From the NCBI GenBank assembly GCA_937775265.1, contig CALKBV010000004.1:62001-126000 (forward strand): DNA of 64,000 nucleotides. Reading direction: 5' to 3'. Source of the stretch: an uncultured Pseudomonadales bacterium. Its GTDB lineage: Bacteria; Pseudomonadota; Gammaproteobacteria; Pseudomonadales; Azotimanducaceae. Shown here piece after piece: positions 29,053 through 39,732 of this stretch; the first letter of the stretch is position 1, and each line of letters starts with the position of its first letter. The translations under genes and the position numbers were made by a program. Under the pieces are notes generated by a model. That model saw only the letters and a list, made by a program, of their open reading frames with translations. It did no database searches and had not been told where the DNA came from.

Positions 29053-30228
29053 GTGGAACTAGCACTTACGAAAGAAGAACTAGCCTTTCGGGAAGAAATT
29101 CGGTCATTGCTTAAAGACGAACTGACGCCGGAAATAATGGCAGGTAACAAAAACTCCACAACGTCACTCGGGGACAATGATGCTGCGATGGCATGGCAGG
29201 CAATACTCCACAAGCGAGGATGGGCGGGCGTTGCCTGGCCAAAAGAATTTGGTGGGCCTGGCTGGACCTCCAATCAGCGCTACATCTTTAACAGCGAGTG
29301 CGAAAAAGCCGGTGCCCCCAAGTTAATTCCACTTGGTTTACGTATGCTGGCGCCAGTCATTTTTCGCTATGGCACCAAAGAACAACAAAACCATTACCTG
29401 CCAAAAATGCTTTCTGCAGAGCACTACTGGTGCCAAGGCTATTCCGAACCTGGCTCGGGCTCCGATCTAGCCAGCCTGAAGACGGGAGCCGTAAAGGATG
29501 GCGATGAATATATCGTCAATGGGACAAAAATCTGGACCACTCATGCGCAGTATGCAGATCATATTTTTTGTCTGGTTCGAACGAACACCGACGTTAAGAA
29601 GCAAGCCGGTATCAGTTTCCTGCTGATAAAGATGGACAGCCCAGGCATTAGCGTCGAACCCATCATCACCCTCGCAGGTGATCACGAAGTCAATCAAGTA
29701 TTCTTCGACAACGTTCGAGTGCCTATCAACAACCTGGTCGGACCCGAAAATGAAGGCTGGAATGTCGCCAAGTATCTCCTTGAGTTTGAACGCGGCGGCA
29801 GCTCAGTCTCCACACGATTGAAAGTAGACATGGCTGAACTAAACATTATGCTGCGCGACTTGCCAGAAGAACACGAACTAAGAAAGCGTAACGCCATAAC
29901 GAATATCGAAGTTGCCGCGCTCTCTCAAATGGAAACAGACATGCAGGCCAAGGTTTCTTCAGGGAAAAACCCAGGCGCCGGATCTTCACTAATGAAGATG
30001 ATGGCAAGTTCTCTTGGCCAACAAATCGCTACCCTGCAGATGGAGGCAAAAGCCAATTACAGCATCCCCCATAACAATCGACTATTACTCGAGGGAAAAG
30101 AGACCATCGGCAGACAACAGGACCAGACCGCCACTGCGGGTTACCTGAACGCACGAGCCTCGTCCATTTTTGGTGGGGCAAAAGAGGTTCAGAAAAACAT
30201 CATCGCCAAGTCAGTACTCGGGCTATGA
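29053..30228 (+). CDS. Acyl-CoA dehydrogenase family protein
   Basis: WCQGYSEPGSGSDLASLKTGAVKDGDEYIVNGTKIWTTHAQYAD...FGGAKEVQKNIIAKSVLGL; GTG start. Confidence 0.93.
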   Translation: MELALTKEELAFREEIRSLLKDELTPEIMAGNKNSTTSLGDNDAAMAWQAILHKRGWAGVAWPKEFGGPGWTSNQRYIFNSECEKAGAPKLIPLGLRMLAPVIFRYGTKEQQNHYLPKMLSAEHYWCQGYSEPGSGSDLASLKTGAVKDGDEYIVNGTKIWTTHAQYADHIFCLVRTNTDVKKQAGISFLLIKMDSPGISVEPIITLAGDHEVNQVFFDNVRVPINNLVGPENEGWNVAKYLLEFERGGSSVSTRLKVDMAELNIMLRDLPEEHELRKRNAITNIEVAALSQMETDMQAKVSSGKNPGAGSSLMKMMASSLGQQIATLQMEAKANYSIPHNNRLLLEGKETIGRQQDQTATAGYLNARASSIFGGAKEVQKNIIAKSVLGL

Positions 30229-30596
30229 GGCCAACCCTCCATCGCTGGATCATGATGTGATGCTGGGGTATCTGCATAACCTGGTAGTTTGCGAACTGCA
30301 CCAGATTATTACCTGAAGTTTTCAACCCCTCCTGCACGTATGGAAGGTTTCCCATATCCAGTTGATAAATTTTCATAATCGCGCTGTCTACATCGCGGCC
30401 ATTCGGACGCCATCGATAAACACGGGTTGGCGTCATACCGCCCCACACCGAAAAGTTTAGGACTAGATTGTAGAGGATAGAGCCCAGCATCTGATGAATA
30501 TTTTTCATAACCTTGGCCGTTGTGCGCCCGCAAATTGTCCCTGACAGTCTGCGCGATATATCGTCTTGTTGGACGAAAAAATGCTAAGGACGGCAT
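30229..30596 (-). pseudogene. Remnant of a Rieske-oxygenase alpha-subunit catalytic (C-terminal) domain, two frames
   Basis: TVRDNLRAHNGQGYE (one frame) then NIHQMLGSILYNLVLNFSVWGGMTPTRVYRWRPNGRDVDSAIMKIYQLD... (shifted frame); no Rieske [2Fe-2S] domain upstream. Confidence 0.55.
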
Positions 30597-30705
30597 TACT
30601 TCATCTCAACAAGCTCGATGTGGGGCTAGTACAAATCAACCACATTAAGTGATTAGCCATAATGAATTAAAGTAGTATTGCGGTGTCTTTTCACCAGAGC
30701 ACTTT

Positions 30706-31743
30706 ATGAACTCATTTCCACGATCACCCGATGAACTCACCACGGAATGGTTAACAACGACATTGGGATATCCAGTCAATGGATATCAAGTAGTATATTT
30801 CAGCGAAGGGACCGGGGTCATGTCCTGGGTCATGCGTATTCTTTTGGATACCGCCGAGGACAAACCGGACTCTCTCATCGCCAAGTTCCCCTCCTCTTCC
30901 ATTGTCAACCGCGAGGGTGCTCAACGTTACAACATGTACGGCCGCGAAGTTAACTTCTATCAGGAAATTTCTGGAAGTGTGGATATCCAAACCCCGGATT
31001 GCTACTTCAGCGAATTTGACGAAAGCTCTAACAATTTCGTAATACTGCTGGAAGACCTGACCGAATGGCAGATAGGGGATCAGACAGCCGGCTGCTCACT
31101 GGACGAAGCAAAAACGTTGATTTCTGCTCTAGCCAGGTTTCACGCCAGCGGTTGGCAACCTCATCAGTTTCCAGACATTCCTTCTCACGGCGGGGCACAA
31201 CAGATAGACGGTATGCAGAGCACCTACCCGATTGGCTGGCCGGTCGTGCTTGAGCAATTTGGCGATCTGATCCCTGAGTCAATCAGAAGCGCCGGTGAAA
31301 GTATCCCGCTACACATCGAAAGTCTGTTGACGACCATGTGTCAGGATCCGGTATGCCTGACCCATGCAGACATGCGCCTGGATAATATATTTTTTAAAGA
31401 GGGCGAGATCGCGGTCGTTGATTGGCAGTCGATTTGTACCTCCGCCCCCGAACAGGATCTTGCCTATTTTATTACTCAGAGTGTCCCAGAGGCCGTTAGA
31501 AAGCAGGAAGACCTGGTCGCCTTTTACCACGCAGAACTGACCCGGGCTGGTATTAGCTACGATCTCGACCAGTGCCGTGAGCGTTACAAGGTTAGCGCAC
31601 TCTACCTGATTTGCTATGCCGTGGTCATCGCTGGAACACTGGATCTGGGTAATGAGCGCGGCCAACTCCTTGGACAGACTATTATCAAAAATACTTTCAG
31701 TGCACTGGTAGATTTGGACGCGTTCTCGCTGCTAGACGACTAA
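30706..31743 (+). CDS. Phosphotransferase family protein (APH/ecdysteroid-kinase-like)
   Basis: CLTHADMRLDNIFFKEGEIAVVDWQSICTSAPEQDLAYFI kinase catalytic/Mg-binding motifs. Confidence 0.85.
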   Translation: MNSFPRSPDELTTEWLTTTLGYPVNGYQVVYFSEGTGVMSWVMRILLDTAEDKPDSLIAKFPSSSIVNREGAQRYNMYGREVNFYQEISGSVDIQTPDCYFSEFDESSNNFVILLEDLTEWQIGDQTAGCSLDEAKTLISALARFHASGWQPHQFPDIPSHGGAQQIDGMQSTYPIGWPVVLEQFGDLIPESIRSAGESIPLHIESLLTTMCQDPVCLTHADMRLDNIFFKEGEIAVVDWQSICTSAPEQDLAYFITQSVPEAVRKQEDLVAFYHAELTRAGISYDLDQCRERYKVSALYLICYAVVIAGTLDLGNERGQLLGQTIIKNTFSALVDLDAFSLLDD

Positions 31744-31772
31744 CACCACTGACGATAATCTCAAGACAGGCA

Positions 31773-32549
31773 TTGACCCTTATGGATCTGGAACTCGACG
31801 GCAAGAAAGCACTCATTTCGGCAGGTCACAAAGGGATTGGGCTTCACATTGCGACAAGACTCCTGGAAGAAGGCGCGGAGGTCAGTTTCTGCTGTCGCAA
31901 AAAAGACGATCTTGATTCCGCTGTTACTAAATTATCTGCGACAGGCAGAGTCCGTGGTTACCTCTGCGATTTTTCTGATCCCGAGAAAATTAAAGCATGG
32001 GTCAACGAAGCGGGAAATGCCATGGACGGCATCGACATATGCATCGGCAATGCCAGCGCAAGTAGCCAACACGGTGAAGGACCTGATCCCTGGCGAGCGA
32101 GTTTTGACGTAGATCTTCTAGGCACCGCAATGTTTTTTGAGGCGGCAAAGCCCTTTCTCCTGGATTCAACGGCTGCTTCGATCATCCAGATTGCGACTAT
32201 CACCGCCATCGAGCACCACGACGTCCCCATTAACCCGAGCTATGGTGCCACCAAGGCCGCGACGATCAACCTGATCGCGCAACTGGCACAACGCTGGGGT
32301 GGCGAGGGTATTCGCGCCAATACCGTCTCACCCGGACCAATACTCATTAAGGATGGACGATGGGATGACATTCGCTCAAGGCTGCCTGACCTCTACGAAA
32401 AGGATCGACTGCAGCATCCCAGCAAACGTATGGGTACTGGTGACGAAATCGCTGACGTCGTTGCTTTCCTGGCCTCACCAAGAGCAAGTTGGGTTACCGG
32501 AGCAAATCTTGTCGTTGACGGTGGGTACACTAAACAGGTTGGGTTTTAA
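31773..32549 (+). CDS. SDR family oxidoreductase
   Basis: SAGHKGIGLHIATRL; NPSYGATKAATINLI; NTVSPGPILI. Confidence 0.9.
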   Translation: MTLMDLELDGKKALISAGHKGIGLHIATRLLEEGAEVSFCCRKKDDLDSAVTKLSATGRVRGYLCDFSDPEKIKAWVNEAGNAMDGIDICIGNASASSQHGEGPDPWRASFDVDLLGTAMFFEAAKPFLLDSTAASIIQIATITAIEHHDVPINPSYGATKAATINLIAQLAQRWGGEGIRANTVSPGPILIKDGRWDDIRSRLPDLYEKDRLQHPSKRMGTGDEIADVVAFLASPRASWVTGANLVVDGGYTKQVGF

Positions 32550-33907
32550 ATCAGCTGGTCCCGCCCCGGAGGATTGCCTGCCAGATAATCATTAAGTACT
32601 TCATGAAAGCGGTGCACACGTGTTTCCTGGGCCGCAAAATAGGGTTCCTGGTAGCCCCTCGAGCGCCAACCGATTCTTTGACCCTGAGTGAGTTGCCAGT
32701 CCTGGAACACCACCTGGTCGGACAAGTCCTGCACTGAGGATCCGTCACCGTATACTCGAAAATCCAGCTCTGCTTCCTTCAATTCCATCGTGGTACGGGC
32801 CGTGCGATTAACGAAGCCTTCCATGCCTTCAACCGGATAGGCCATGGTCCACTGATCGAAGAAACACTTCTCTGGATCTGTTGGGTGTGGCTCCCATCGC
32901 CACACCAGAAAGGAATCTGCTCCGGGAGCGATCGCGACGTTAGGGAACAAGACGCCAAACGGGCTCTCGGTAAGGTCCTCGTCACTCAGGTTTTCGTAGT
33001 GAAGAAAGCCTTTTTCTTTCCATAATTTCCGCTTGGCCGCCTTGAGGTCCAGCCACCCCTGCATTGCCTTGGTGTCAAAATCGGGATAACCGTCAGGGTC
33101 AATATCCCAGGCACGTAATTGCTCATCAAACGGGTGAGGCTGACCCTCGGGCAGACGATCACGCAATGATGGCCTCCCCATCTGAACAATCCTATTGTGG
33201 CCCATCGGAAACATTTCGTATCGGGAAGTGAAGTGGTCCTGATCAATAATCGGTGGCACCTGGGGATGAACCGTCCTGGTGTGATAAGACTCATTGAAAT
33301 TATCCGACCAGAATTTCCAGTTAGCATCCAGCTCCACGCGAATCCAGTGAACTCGAACCGTTTTTTCGAACTGATGTCCTTTGTAGAGCTCCGGCGTTGG
33401 CTCCAGATACTTCAGGAGATCAGGCGCATCATCATCCATGGTGTACCAGACAAGCCCCGCCCAAGTACCAACCCGCACTTCAACGAGTGTCGCCTTGCCA
33501 ACCGGGTCTCCCTGGGGGAAATCATCCTGGTCAGGGCAGGCCTCTAGCACCCCGCTAAGACCCCATCGCCAGCCATGATACGGACAAAAGAAACTATCCT
33601 GGCTACTATTGCCCCAAACCAGCCGCGCCGCACGATGGCCACAGGCGTTATAAAAACCTTTCAGCGATCCGTCACGCTGGCGAACGATCATCACAGATTC
33701 GTGCATAAAATCATGCACGATGTAGTCTCCTGCCTCCTGAAGCTGTTGCTCGCGCCCCGCGATATGCCAGATCCTGGTCCACAGGTATTGCCACTCCTGC
33801 TTCATAAAATCGGGGTCGTAATATCGCTCCTGCGATATCGAATCACCACGTAGATTGGTTGTGTCTTTTCCATCCATCGTCAGCGGATGCGGCTCAATCT
33901 TAGTCAC
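32546..33907 (-). CDS. Rieske 2Fe-2S aromatic ring-hydroxylating oxygenase alpha subunit
   Basis: CGHRAARLVWGNSSQDSFFCPYHGWRW (CxH...CxxH) and SDNFNESYHTRTVHP. Confidence 0.93.
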   Translation of the reverse strand: MTKIEPHPLTMDGKDTTNLRGDSISQERYYDPDFMKQEWQYLWTRIWHIAGREQQLQEAGDYIVHDFMHESVMIVRQRDGSLKGFYNACGHRAARLVWGNSSQDSFFCPYHGWRWGLSGVLEACPDQDDFPQGDPVGKATLVEVRVGTWAGLVWYTMDDDAPDLLKYLEPTPELYKGHQFEKTVRVHWIRVELDANWKFWSDNFNESYHTRTVHPQVPPIIDQDHFTSRYEMFPMGHNRIVQMGRPSLRDRLPEGQPHPFDEQLRAWDIDPDGYPDFDTKAMQGWLDLKAAKRKLWKEKGFLHYENLSDEDLTESPFGVLFPNVAIAPGADSFLVWRWEPHPTDPEKCFFDQWTMAYPVEGMEGFVNRTARTTMELKEAELDFRVYGDGSSVQDLSDQVVFQDWQLTQGQRIGWRSRGYQEPYFAAQETRVHRFHEVLNDYLAGNPPGRDQLI

Positions 33908-34207
33908 GAATCACCTCACTTTTAGTGCTCACAAGGCTAGATTAAAACCCTAGTTAGATAAGCTGTCAAAACACACTTATTCGTCGATTCAGCGCGGCTG
34001 GACGGAACTGCAACTCTATCGCCACCGCCAGTAGCCTCTATCTGGGCTCGAGCCCCCAAAAACTCGCCTTCCTGTTATGACGGGAAACTTAGTTCAACGC
34101 CGAGTACACAAAGGGCTTCCAAGACCCCGGGTTTACACAGCGATCAATCCCAGCTTATATTACATCGACCAGTCGATTCACATGCCCGACAGATACCCGG
34201 AGAGTAA

Positions 34208-35638
34208 ATGCCAAAGGATAAGCCCGCGTTTTCCCAGCCACCGAGGTTCGCCAACTTTGTTCCAAAGCCCTGGGTACAAGACCTGTACCCAAATGATGCA
34301 AAACAACCACCATCGGGTTTACTCAACGAGTCATCAGACAACCTCGCCACAACGGACATCCCAACTGAACGTTACTGGTCCCACGAATGGCACAAAATGG
34401 AAGTTGACCATGTCTGGAGAAAAACCTGGCAGGTTGCCTGCAGGATCGAAGAAATCCCCAATGATGGTGATTTTGTAGTCTACGACATCGTCGACGACAG
34501 TGTCATCGTCGTTCGATCTTCAACGGGAGACATCAAAGCCTTCACAAACTCTTGCCTGCACCGTGGCACTTCAATTGTTGATGGTGCCGGCTCGGTCGAA
34601 GAGTTCCGTTGCCCCTACCATGGATGGTCTTACAACCTGGACGGTCAACTGACGTCGCTTCCTGCGGCCTGGGATTTTTCCCATCTAAACATTGACGAAC
34701 AGCAACTCCCAGCCGTACAGGTCGATACCTGGGCAGGATTCGTATTCATTAACTTGGACCCGGAGTGCACCACACTCAATGAATATTTAGGTGTACTGCC
34801 TGAGCATCTCAACGACTTCAACATCGACAACAGGTACAAGGCAGTACACGTTTCCAAGGTTGTTCCCTGTAACTGGAAAGTGGCACAAGAAGCATTCATC
34901 GAGGGGTATCATGTCGCGGAAACTCATTTCGAAAAAACACTTGAGGGGAAAATCGCGGTTTCAGGCGCGGCTGTTTCAAATTATGACACCTCTATACAGT
35001 ACGATTACTGGAAACCTCATGTCACCAGAATGAATATGCTGGGCGGCATCCCCAGTGGTTACATCAGAGACCAACTTCAAAGTGAACAGGCGATTGTTGA
35101 TGCTTACTTTGCTCGCAAACCAGGCGATACCGTCACGCTGACAGAAGGCCAAACCGCGAGATCCCTTATCGCCGAGCACAATCGAAAAATTTGGGGTAAA
35201 TCCCACAATGTGGATCTGTCAACCGCCAGCGACGCGGAAATGATCGACCAGATTCAATATACATTGTTCCCGAATTTTACGGTTTGGCCGACAATCGTCG
35301 CGCCGCTGGTTTACCGTTTCCGGCCGGACGGTGATGACCCAAACCATTCAATTTTCGAAATCTGGATGTTACTGCCGATCGCAGATGATGGTAGCCATCC
35401 AGCGCCAATGACGGAATTGCGGCTAGACGAAGATCAGCTGTGGTCATCGGTTCCTGAACTCGGCGGATATGGCCCTGTGATCGACCAGGACACACCAAAT
35501 TTCCCTCGAATCCAGAAAGGATTAAAGGCCAGTAAAAAAGGAGCAGTGAGTCTGGCTAACTATCAGGAGAACCGAATCCGCGTCTTTCATGAAACGCTGG
35601 AAATGTATCTTTTTGGACCCGACTCAAGCTTGCAGTAA
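34208..35638 (+). CDS. Rieske 2Fe-2S aromatic ring-hydroxylating oxygenase alpha subunit
   Basis: CLHRGTSIVDGAGSVEEFRCPYHGWSYNLDG and QEAFIEGYHVAETH. Confidence 0.93.
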   Translation: MPKDKPAFSQPPRFANFVPKPWVQDLYPNDAKQPPSGLLNESSDNLATTDIPTERYWSHEWHKMEVDHVWRKTWQVACRIEEIPNDGDFVVYDIVDDSVIVVRSSTGDIKAFTNSCLHRGTSIVDGAGSVEEFRCPYHGWSYNLDGQLTSLPAAWDFSHLNIDEQQLPAVQVDTWAGFVFINLDPECTTLNEYLGVLPEHLNDFNIDNRYKAVHVSKVVPCNWKVAQEAFIEGYHVAETHFEKTLEGKIAVSGAAVSNYDTSIQYDYWKPHVTRMNMLGGIPSGYIRDQLQSEQAIVDAYFARKPGDTVTLTEGQTARSLIAEHNRKIWGKSHNVDLSTASDAEMIDQIQYTLFPNFTVWPTIVAPLVYRFRPDGDDPNHSIFEIWMLLPIADDGSHPAPMTELRLDEDQLWSSVPELGGYGPVIDQDTPNFPRIQKGLKASKKGAVSLANYQENRIRVFHETLEMYLFGPDSSLQ

Positions 35639-35671
35639 CCAGCGGCACGCTGAAGACCACACGGGCATCGA

Positions 35672-36878
35672 CTAGTCAGGCAATTCCAGCACCCGTTTGG
35701 CAATAATATTTAGCTGGACCTCTGAGGTACCACCTTCAATTGAGTTCGCTTTTGAACGGAGCCAACTTCGAGTGGTAGACAGCTCTTTATCGAGAAAACC
35801 ATCGCCGTCCCATCCCAAGCCCTGGGCGCCCAGCATGTCCATCATAACTTCGAAACGCCCTTTGTTCTGCTCTGTGCCGTAGTACTTAAACATAGAGGAT
35901 GCTGGAGATGGCGCCGAACTCGTTCTCGCCTCCGAAGCCGATCTTCGCAGGGTCAGGCTAAACGCCTTAGAGTTCATTTTGTGCCGAGTGATTTTGTCTC
36001 GAAGGTTAGAATTAGCGATCTTTCCTTGAAACTCCCCGACATACTTCTTTGCCTGATTTTCAATCGCATGTTCCGGGCTTTTAGGGGCACCCTGTGTGCC
36101 CATACCTGCAACCATATTGCGCTCATGCTGAAGTAAACGCTTGGCAATCGGCCAGCCTTTATTCACTTCACCAACCAAATTTCCTCGCAAGGCCCTAACA
36201 TCTTCAAAGAACGTTTCACAAAACTGTGAGGAGCCACTAATTAACTGGATCGGGTTTGCTTCGACACCCTTAGACTTCATATCGAAAAGGATAAAACTGA
36301 TACCGTCGTGTTTCGGCACATCCGGATCAGTGCGCACCAGACAAAATATCCAGTCCGACAGATGCGCAAAAGACGTCCAGATTTTTGAACCATTGATCAC
36401 GTATTCATCACCGTCGAGCACAGCACGCGTCTGCAAGCTCGCGAGGTCTGAACCAGATCCCGGCTCACTGTATCCCTGGCACCAGCGAATTTCACCGCGA
36501 ACTATCTTTGGTAGATGCTCGTGTTTTTGGGCTTCACTGCCGAACTCCAGCAAAACAGGCCCCAGCATACTAATGCCAAAGGACAGTAACGGAGACCTCG
36601 CGTTAATCCTCGTCAAGCTCATCCTGGAGAATTCTATTTTCTTCACGGGTTAATCCACCGCCGCCGTACTCGCGGGGCCAGGTTGGACAGGTCCAGCCCT
36701 TTGAACCCATGTTCTCCAACCATACTTTCGCATCCGGATGGGCAAAGGTTCCGTTTCTACCACCCCAAACCCAGTCTTCCTCGGTGCCTTTGGTACGCAT
36801 CGCTTCAGGGCAGTGTTCATCAAGCCATTGACGAACTTCGTTTCTAAATTCTTCCATAGAGCCTCGGGTGAACCCCAT
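35672..36878 (-). CDS. Acyl-CoA dehydrogenase family protein, split by an apparent +1 frameshift at about 36608-36611
   Basis: Two overlapping ORFs (36603-36878, 35672-36646) reconstitute ...EENRILQDELDE/INARSPLLSFGISMLGPVLLEFGSEAQKHEHLPKI... Confidence 0.85.
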
Positions 36879-36973
36879 AGGGGCAGTTTTGTACGAAATT
36901 TTCTGTTAGGTCAAAGCCGACCAAATATGAATACAATAATTCTTGAAGAGTGCCGTTTTACATTTAGGCATAC

Positions 36974-37013
36974 AAAAAAAAGGCCCCAGATTATCTTGCG
37001 ATGATCTGGGGCC
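36974..37013 (-). terminator. Rho-independent terminator of the TonB-dependent receptor gene
   Basis: GGCCCCAGAT...ATCTGGGGCC 10-bp stem followed on the minus strand by TTTTTTTT, just downstream of the 37025 stop. Confidence 0.9.
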
Positions 37014-37024
37014 AGGATGAACCT

Positions 37025-39475
37025 TTACATACTATAGCTTGCAGTTATGCCATAAGTTCTTGGCATCGCTGTCAGCTTAAGAATTGCGTCGTTAACTTTA
37101 CTGTGCCGAGTCCAATAATATTCATCGGTGACGTTACGACCCCAAAACCAAATTTTCCAATTATCGTTCTCGATACCAGCACGCACATCTACCAATGTTC
37201 TATCTGGCACAGGAAGAGTTGTGTCTCCTGACACTTCCCCTGCAGTTAGACGAGTGCAAGTAACACCGGTTTCTTTACATTCGTCAACAAAGAACGAGAA
37301 TGTCTCTTCCTGATAATTCACATTGGTGCCAACAAAGGCCGTCCAGGCGCCATCCATTATTGTCCAGTTATAGGTAACCGCAAGATTTGCCTGAAGCTCC
37401 GGTGCCTGCGGAAAATCCTGCCCAGAAAAGTCTTTAGTCCCTGAATTGGCCCCAGGCTTAAAGAACGCATCAAAATTTCTAAAATCACCGTCGACTTCTG
37501 TGTCAGCAAGACTGACTGAAGGCGAAATAGTTAGCCCTTCAACAGGTATCCATGTCGCGAGCAACTCAAATCCTACGACATGAGATTCCGGCACATTTAC
37601 CAGTGAGGGCAGCGCTCCAAATATCGGATCCTCGAGTGCACCTAAGATTTGCTTGTCGGTGTAATCATAATAAAATGCTGCGCCGTTAAGCTGCAAACTA
37701 CCATCTAAAAGAGTTGTCTTTGCGCCAATTTCATAAGCAAGCAGTTCTTCCTGAACAACAGGCTCAAGCTGAACAACCGCAGAACCGGCCAGAGTTGGAA
37801 ACTGACCATTTTTATAGGCTTTGCTGATGTTTCCGTATACGAGCGTTTCTTCGTTCATCGCCCAGTTCAAACCAACTCTCCAAGAAGTGTTGTCTTCTTC
37901 CAGGCTCAGTTCGTGACCACTAGGGACGGGATTAAAGTCAGGTGCCGGCCCAGTAGTCGAACATTCTCCTGGTTGCACCTGAAGCGCACTGGTCGAGCCA
38001 AGAAACGGTTGGATCAAAGCAGACGTTAATGCCCAAGTACCGTCACCACCATCATACGTGCATCCGTTGAAATCGCGTTCCTGATCCGTGTATCTGACAC
38101 CGGCCTGCAGAATCAAAGAGTCACTAAGACTATATTCAACATTTGCGAAAGCCGCCCATGTTTTTACGTCCTGCTCACTCGTTGGCGAAACAGGGCCATA
38201 ATCAATGAAGCCAAAAACCGGCACTACAGAGGAATGACCATAAGAATGCATGTACTGATCAAAGGTTTCCATGTCCTCGTAGTTGACCCCAGCGACCCAA
38301 GTCCCACGATCAAACGTACCTGTCAACCTAAACTCCTGAAAAAACGTTTCCATGTAACCACTATGGGACTGCTCATATATCTGTAAAGCAGCACCGTCTG
38401 CATCCATACCCGTGCCATTCTGTTCAAAATCGTTGTAGCTCGTTAGCGAGGTTAAAACGAGGTTGTCACTTAGGTCATAATCCACACGTACCTGAGCAGA
38501 AATAAATTCATCATCACTTTCAAGTGGGTAACAACCACGATCCCAGCGCCGCTGGTTTATATCTGTTGGCGTGCCCCCATTAGTATTTGCACAGGGACTC
38601 CAAGCTGCCGCCTCTGCTTTCCTAGGTGCAAGCGGCACCGCTAAGAAATCAGGGTTTAGCCCGTTAACGGGGTTCTGGGAGATTTTACCCGAAAGCTGCG
38701 GTCGCAAGGTGTCGCTGTTATTGGTAAAGCCACTTAAAGTAAACTGCACCCTTGCTCGTTCATCGTCGTCGTAGGCTAGAATTACACGATAAGCAAATTC
38801 GTCTTTTTCACCGGCCTCTTGGTCATCAACATAACTTTCCTGCCAATCATCTGAGGTTTGAGAACGGAGGGCTACCCTGTAGCCCCACGCGTCATTAATC
38901 GGTCCACTAACGTATCCGTCAACATCTAGCGAACCGAATCTACCGTAGCTGACAGTCACACCCGAATCAAACTCACTCGTGGGTTTGTTCGCAATAAAGT
39001 TAACCGCGCCACCCGTTGCGTTTTGCCCAAACAAGGTTCCTTGAGGACCTTTTAGTGCCTCAACACGCTGAACGTCAAGGGACGCACCCCTTGTCATAGG
39101 TGAAAACTGCAGAGGCGCCTCATCGAGGTAAACACTCACAGTTGGGCTGGTCGCCAACGAATTTTCCTGGAAGCCGACGCCCCTAATCGTGTAGATCGCA
39201 GTCCCTGCGTAGTTAACGTTCGAGCTGAAGCCTGCAACCGCCTTATAAAGATCAAATGCATCCGTTATGCCAAGATCTTTTAGCTGTTCTCCCGTGGACG
39301 CCTGAATAGACATACCAACATCATTAATACTTTCCTCTCGTTTCTGCGCGGTAACAACGATTTCTTCAATGGTGGTACCACTTGTACGATTTTCTTCTGC
39401 TGCATTTAAAAACGGACTTGCAAGCAGCAAACTTGCTATCGATAAACGCATAATGCCGAGCAACCATGTCTTCAT
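37025..39475 (-). CDS. TonB-dependent receptor
   Basis: 816 aa; TIEEIVVTAQKREESINDVGMSIQ plug start, LKGPQGTLFGQNATGGAVNFIANKPTSEF, C-terminal barrel. Confidence 0.95.
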   Translation of the reverse strand: MKTWLLGIMRLSIASLLLASPFLNAAEENRTSGTTIEEIVVTAQKREESINDVGMSIQASTGEQLKDLGITDAFDLYKAVAGFSSNVNYAGTAIYTIRGVGFQENSLATSPTVSVYLDEAPLQFSPMTRGASLDVQRVEALKGPQGTLFGQNATGGAVNFIANKPTSEFDSGVTVSYGRFGSLDVDGYVSGPINDAWGYRVALRSQTSDDWQESYVDDQEAGEKDEFAYRVILAYDDDERARVQFTLSGFTNNSDTLRPQLSGKISQNPVNGLNPDFLAVPLAPRKAEAAAWSPCANTNGGTPTDINQRRWDRGCYPLESDDEFISAQVRVDYDLSDNLVLTSLTSYNDFEQNGTGMDADGAALQIYEQSHSGYMETFFQEFRLTGTFDRGTWVAGVNYEDMETFDQYMHSYGHSSVVPVFGFIDYGPVSPTSEQDVKTWAAFANVEYSLSDSLILQAGVRYTDQERDFNGCTYDGGDGTWALTSALIQPFLGSTSALQVQPGECSTTGPAPDFNPVPSGHELSLEEDNTSWRVGLNWAMNEETLVYGNISKAYKNGQFPTLAGSAVVQLEPVVQEELLAYEIGAKTTLLDGSLQLNGAAFYYDYTDKQILGALEDPIFGALPSLVNVPESHVVGFELLATWIPVEGLTISPSVSLADTEVDGDFRNFDAFFKPGANSGTKDFSGQDFPQAPELQANLAVTYNWTIMDGAWTAFVGTNVNYQEETFSFFVDECKETGVTCTRLTAGEVSGDTTLPVPDRTLVDVRAGIENDNWKIWFWGRNVTDEYYWTRHSKVNDAILKLTAMPRTYGITASYSM

Positions 39476-39732
39476 TCAATTTCCCCTTCAATCATGAATT
39501 AACCGATCCGGAGAACACGCGCAACACTAGGCGACCCCCCCCTCGGCAATAAAATCAATATACACGGATTTTTTTTAATAAGTCAACAATTGTCAAAGCT
39601 GGACCTCCCTCTCTCCGACACCACTACCATGCCATCAGAGCACTACACACTGCATCACACCCCCCTTCCGATACTGGTAACTAATGATTTCACGACTTAT
39701 GATCCATCAAACCATCTACTCACGAGCGCCTA

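Noticed and set aside
30309-30596. 95-aa minus-strand ORF as a novel gene
   Set aside because: Its upstream part matches the frame-broken Rieske remnant and the rest is an out-of-frame translation of the same remnant.
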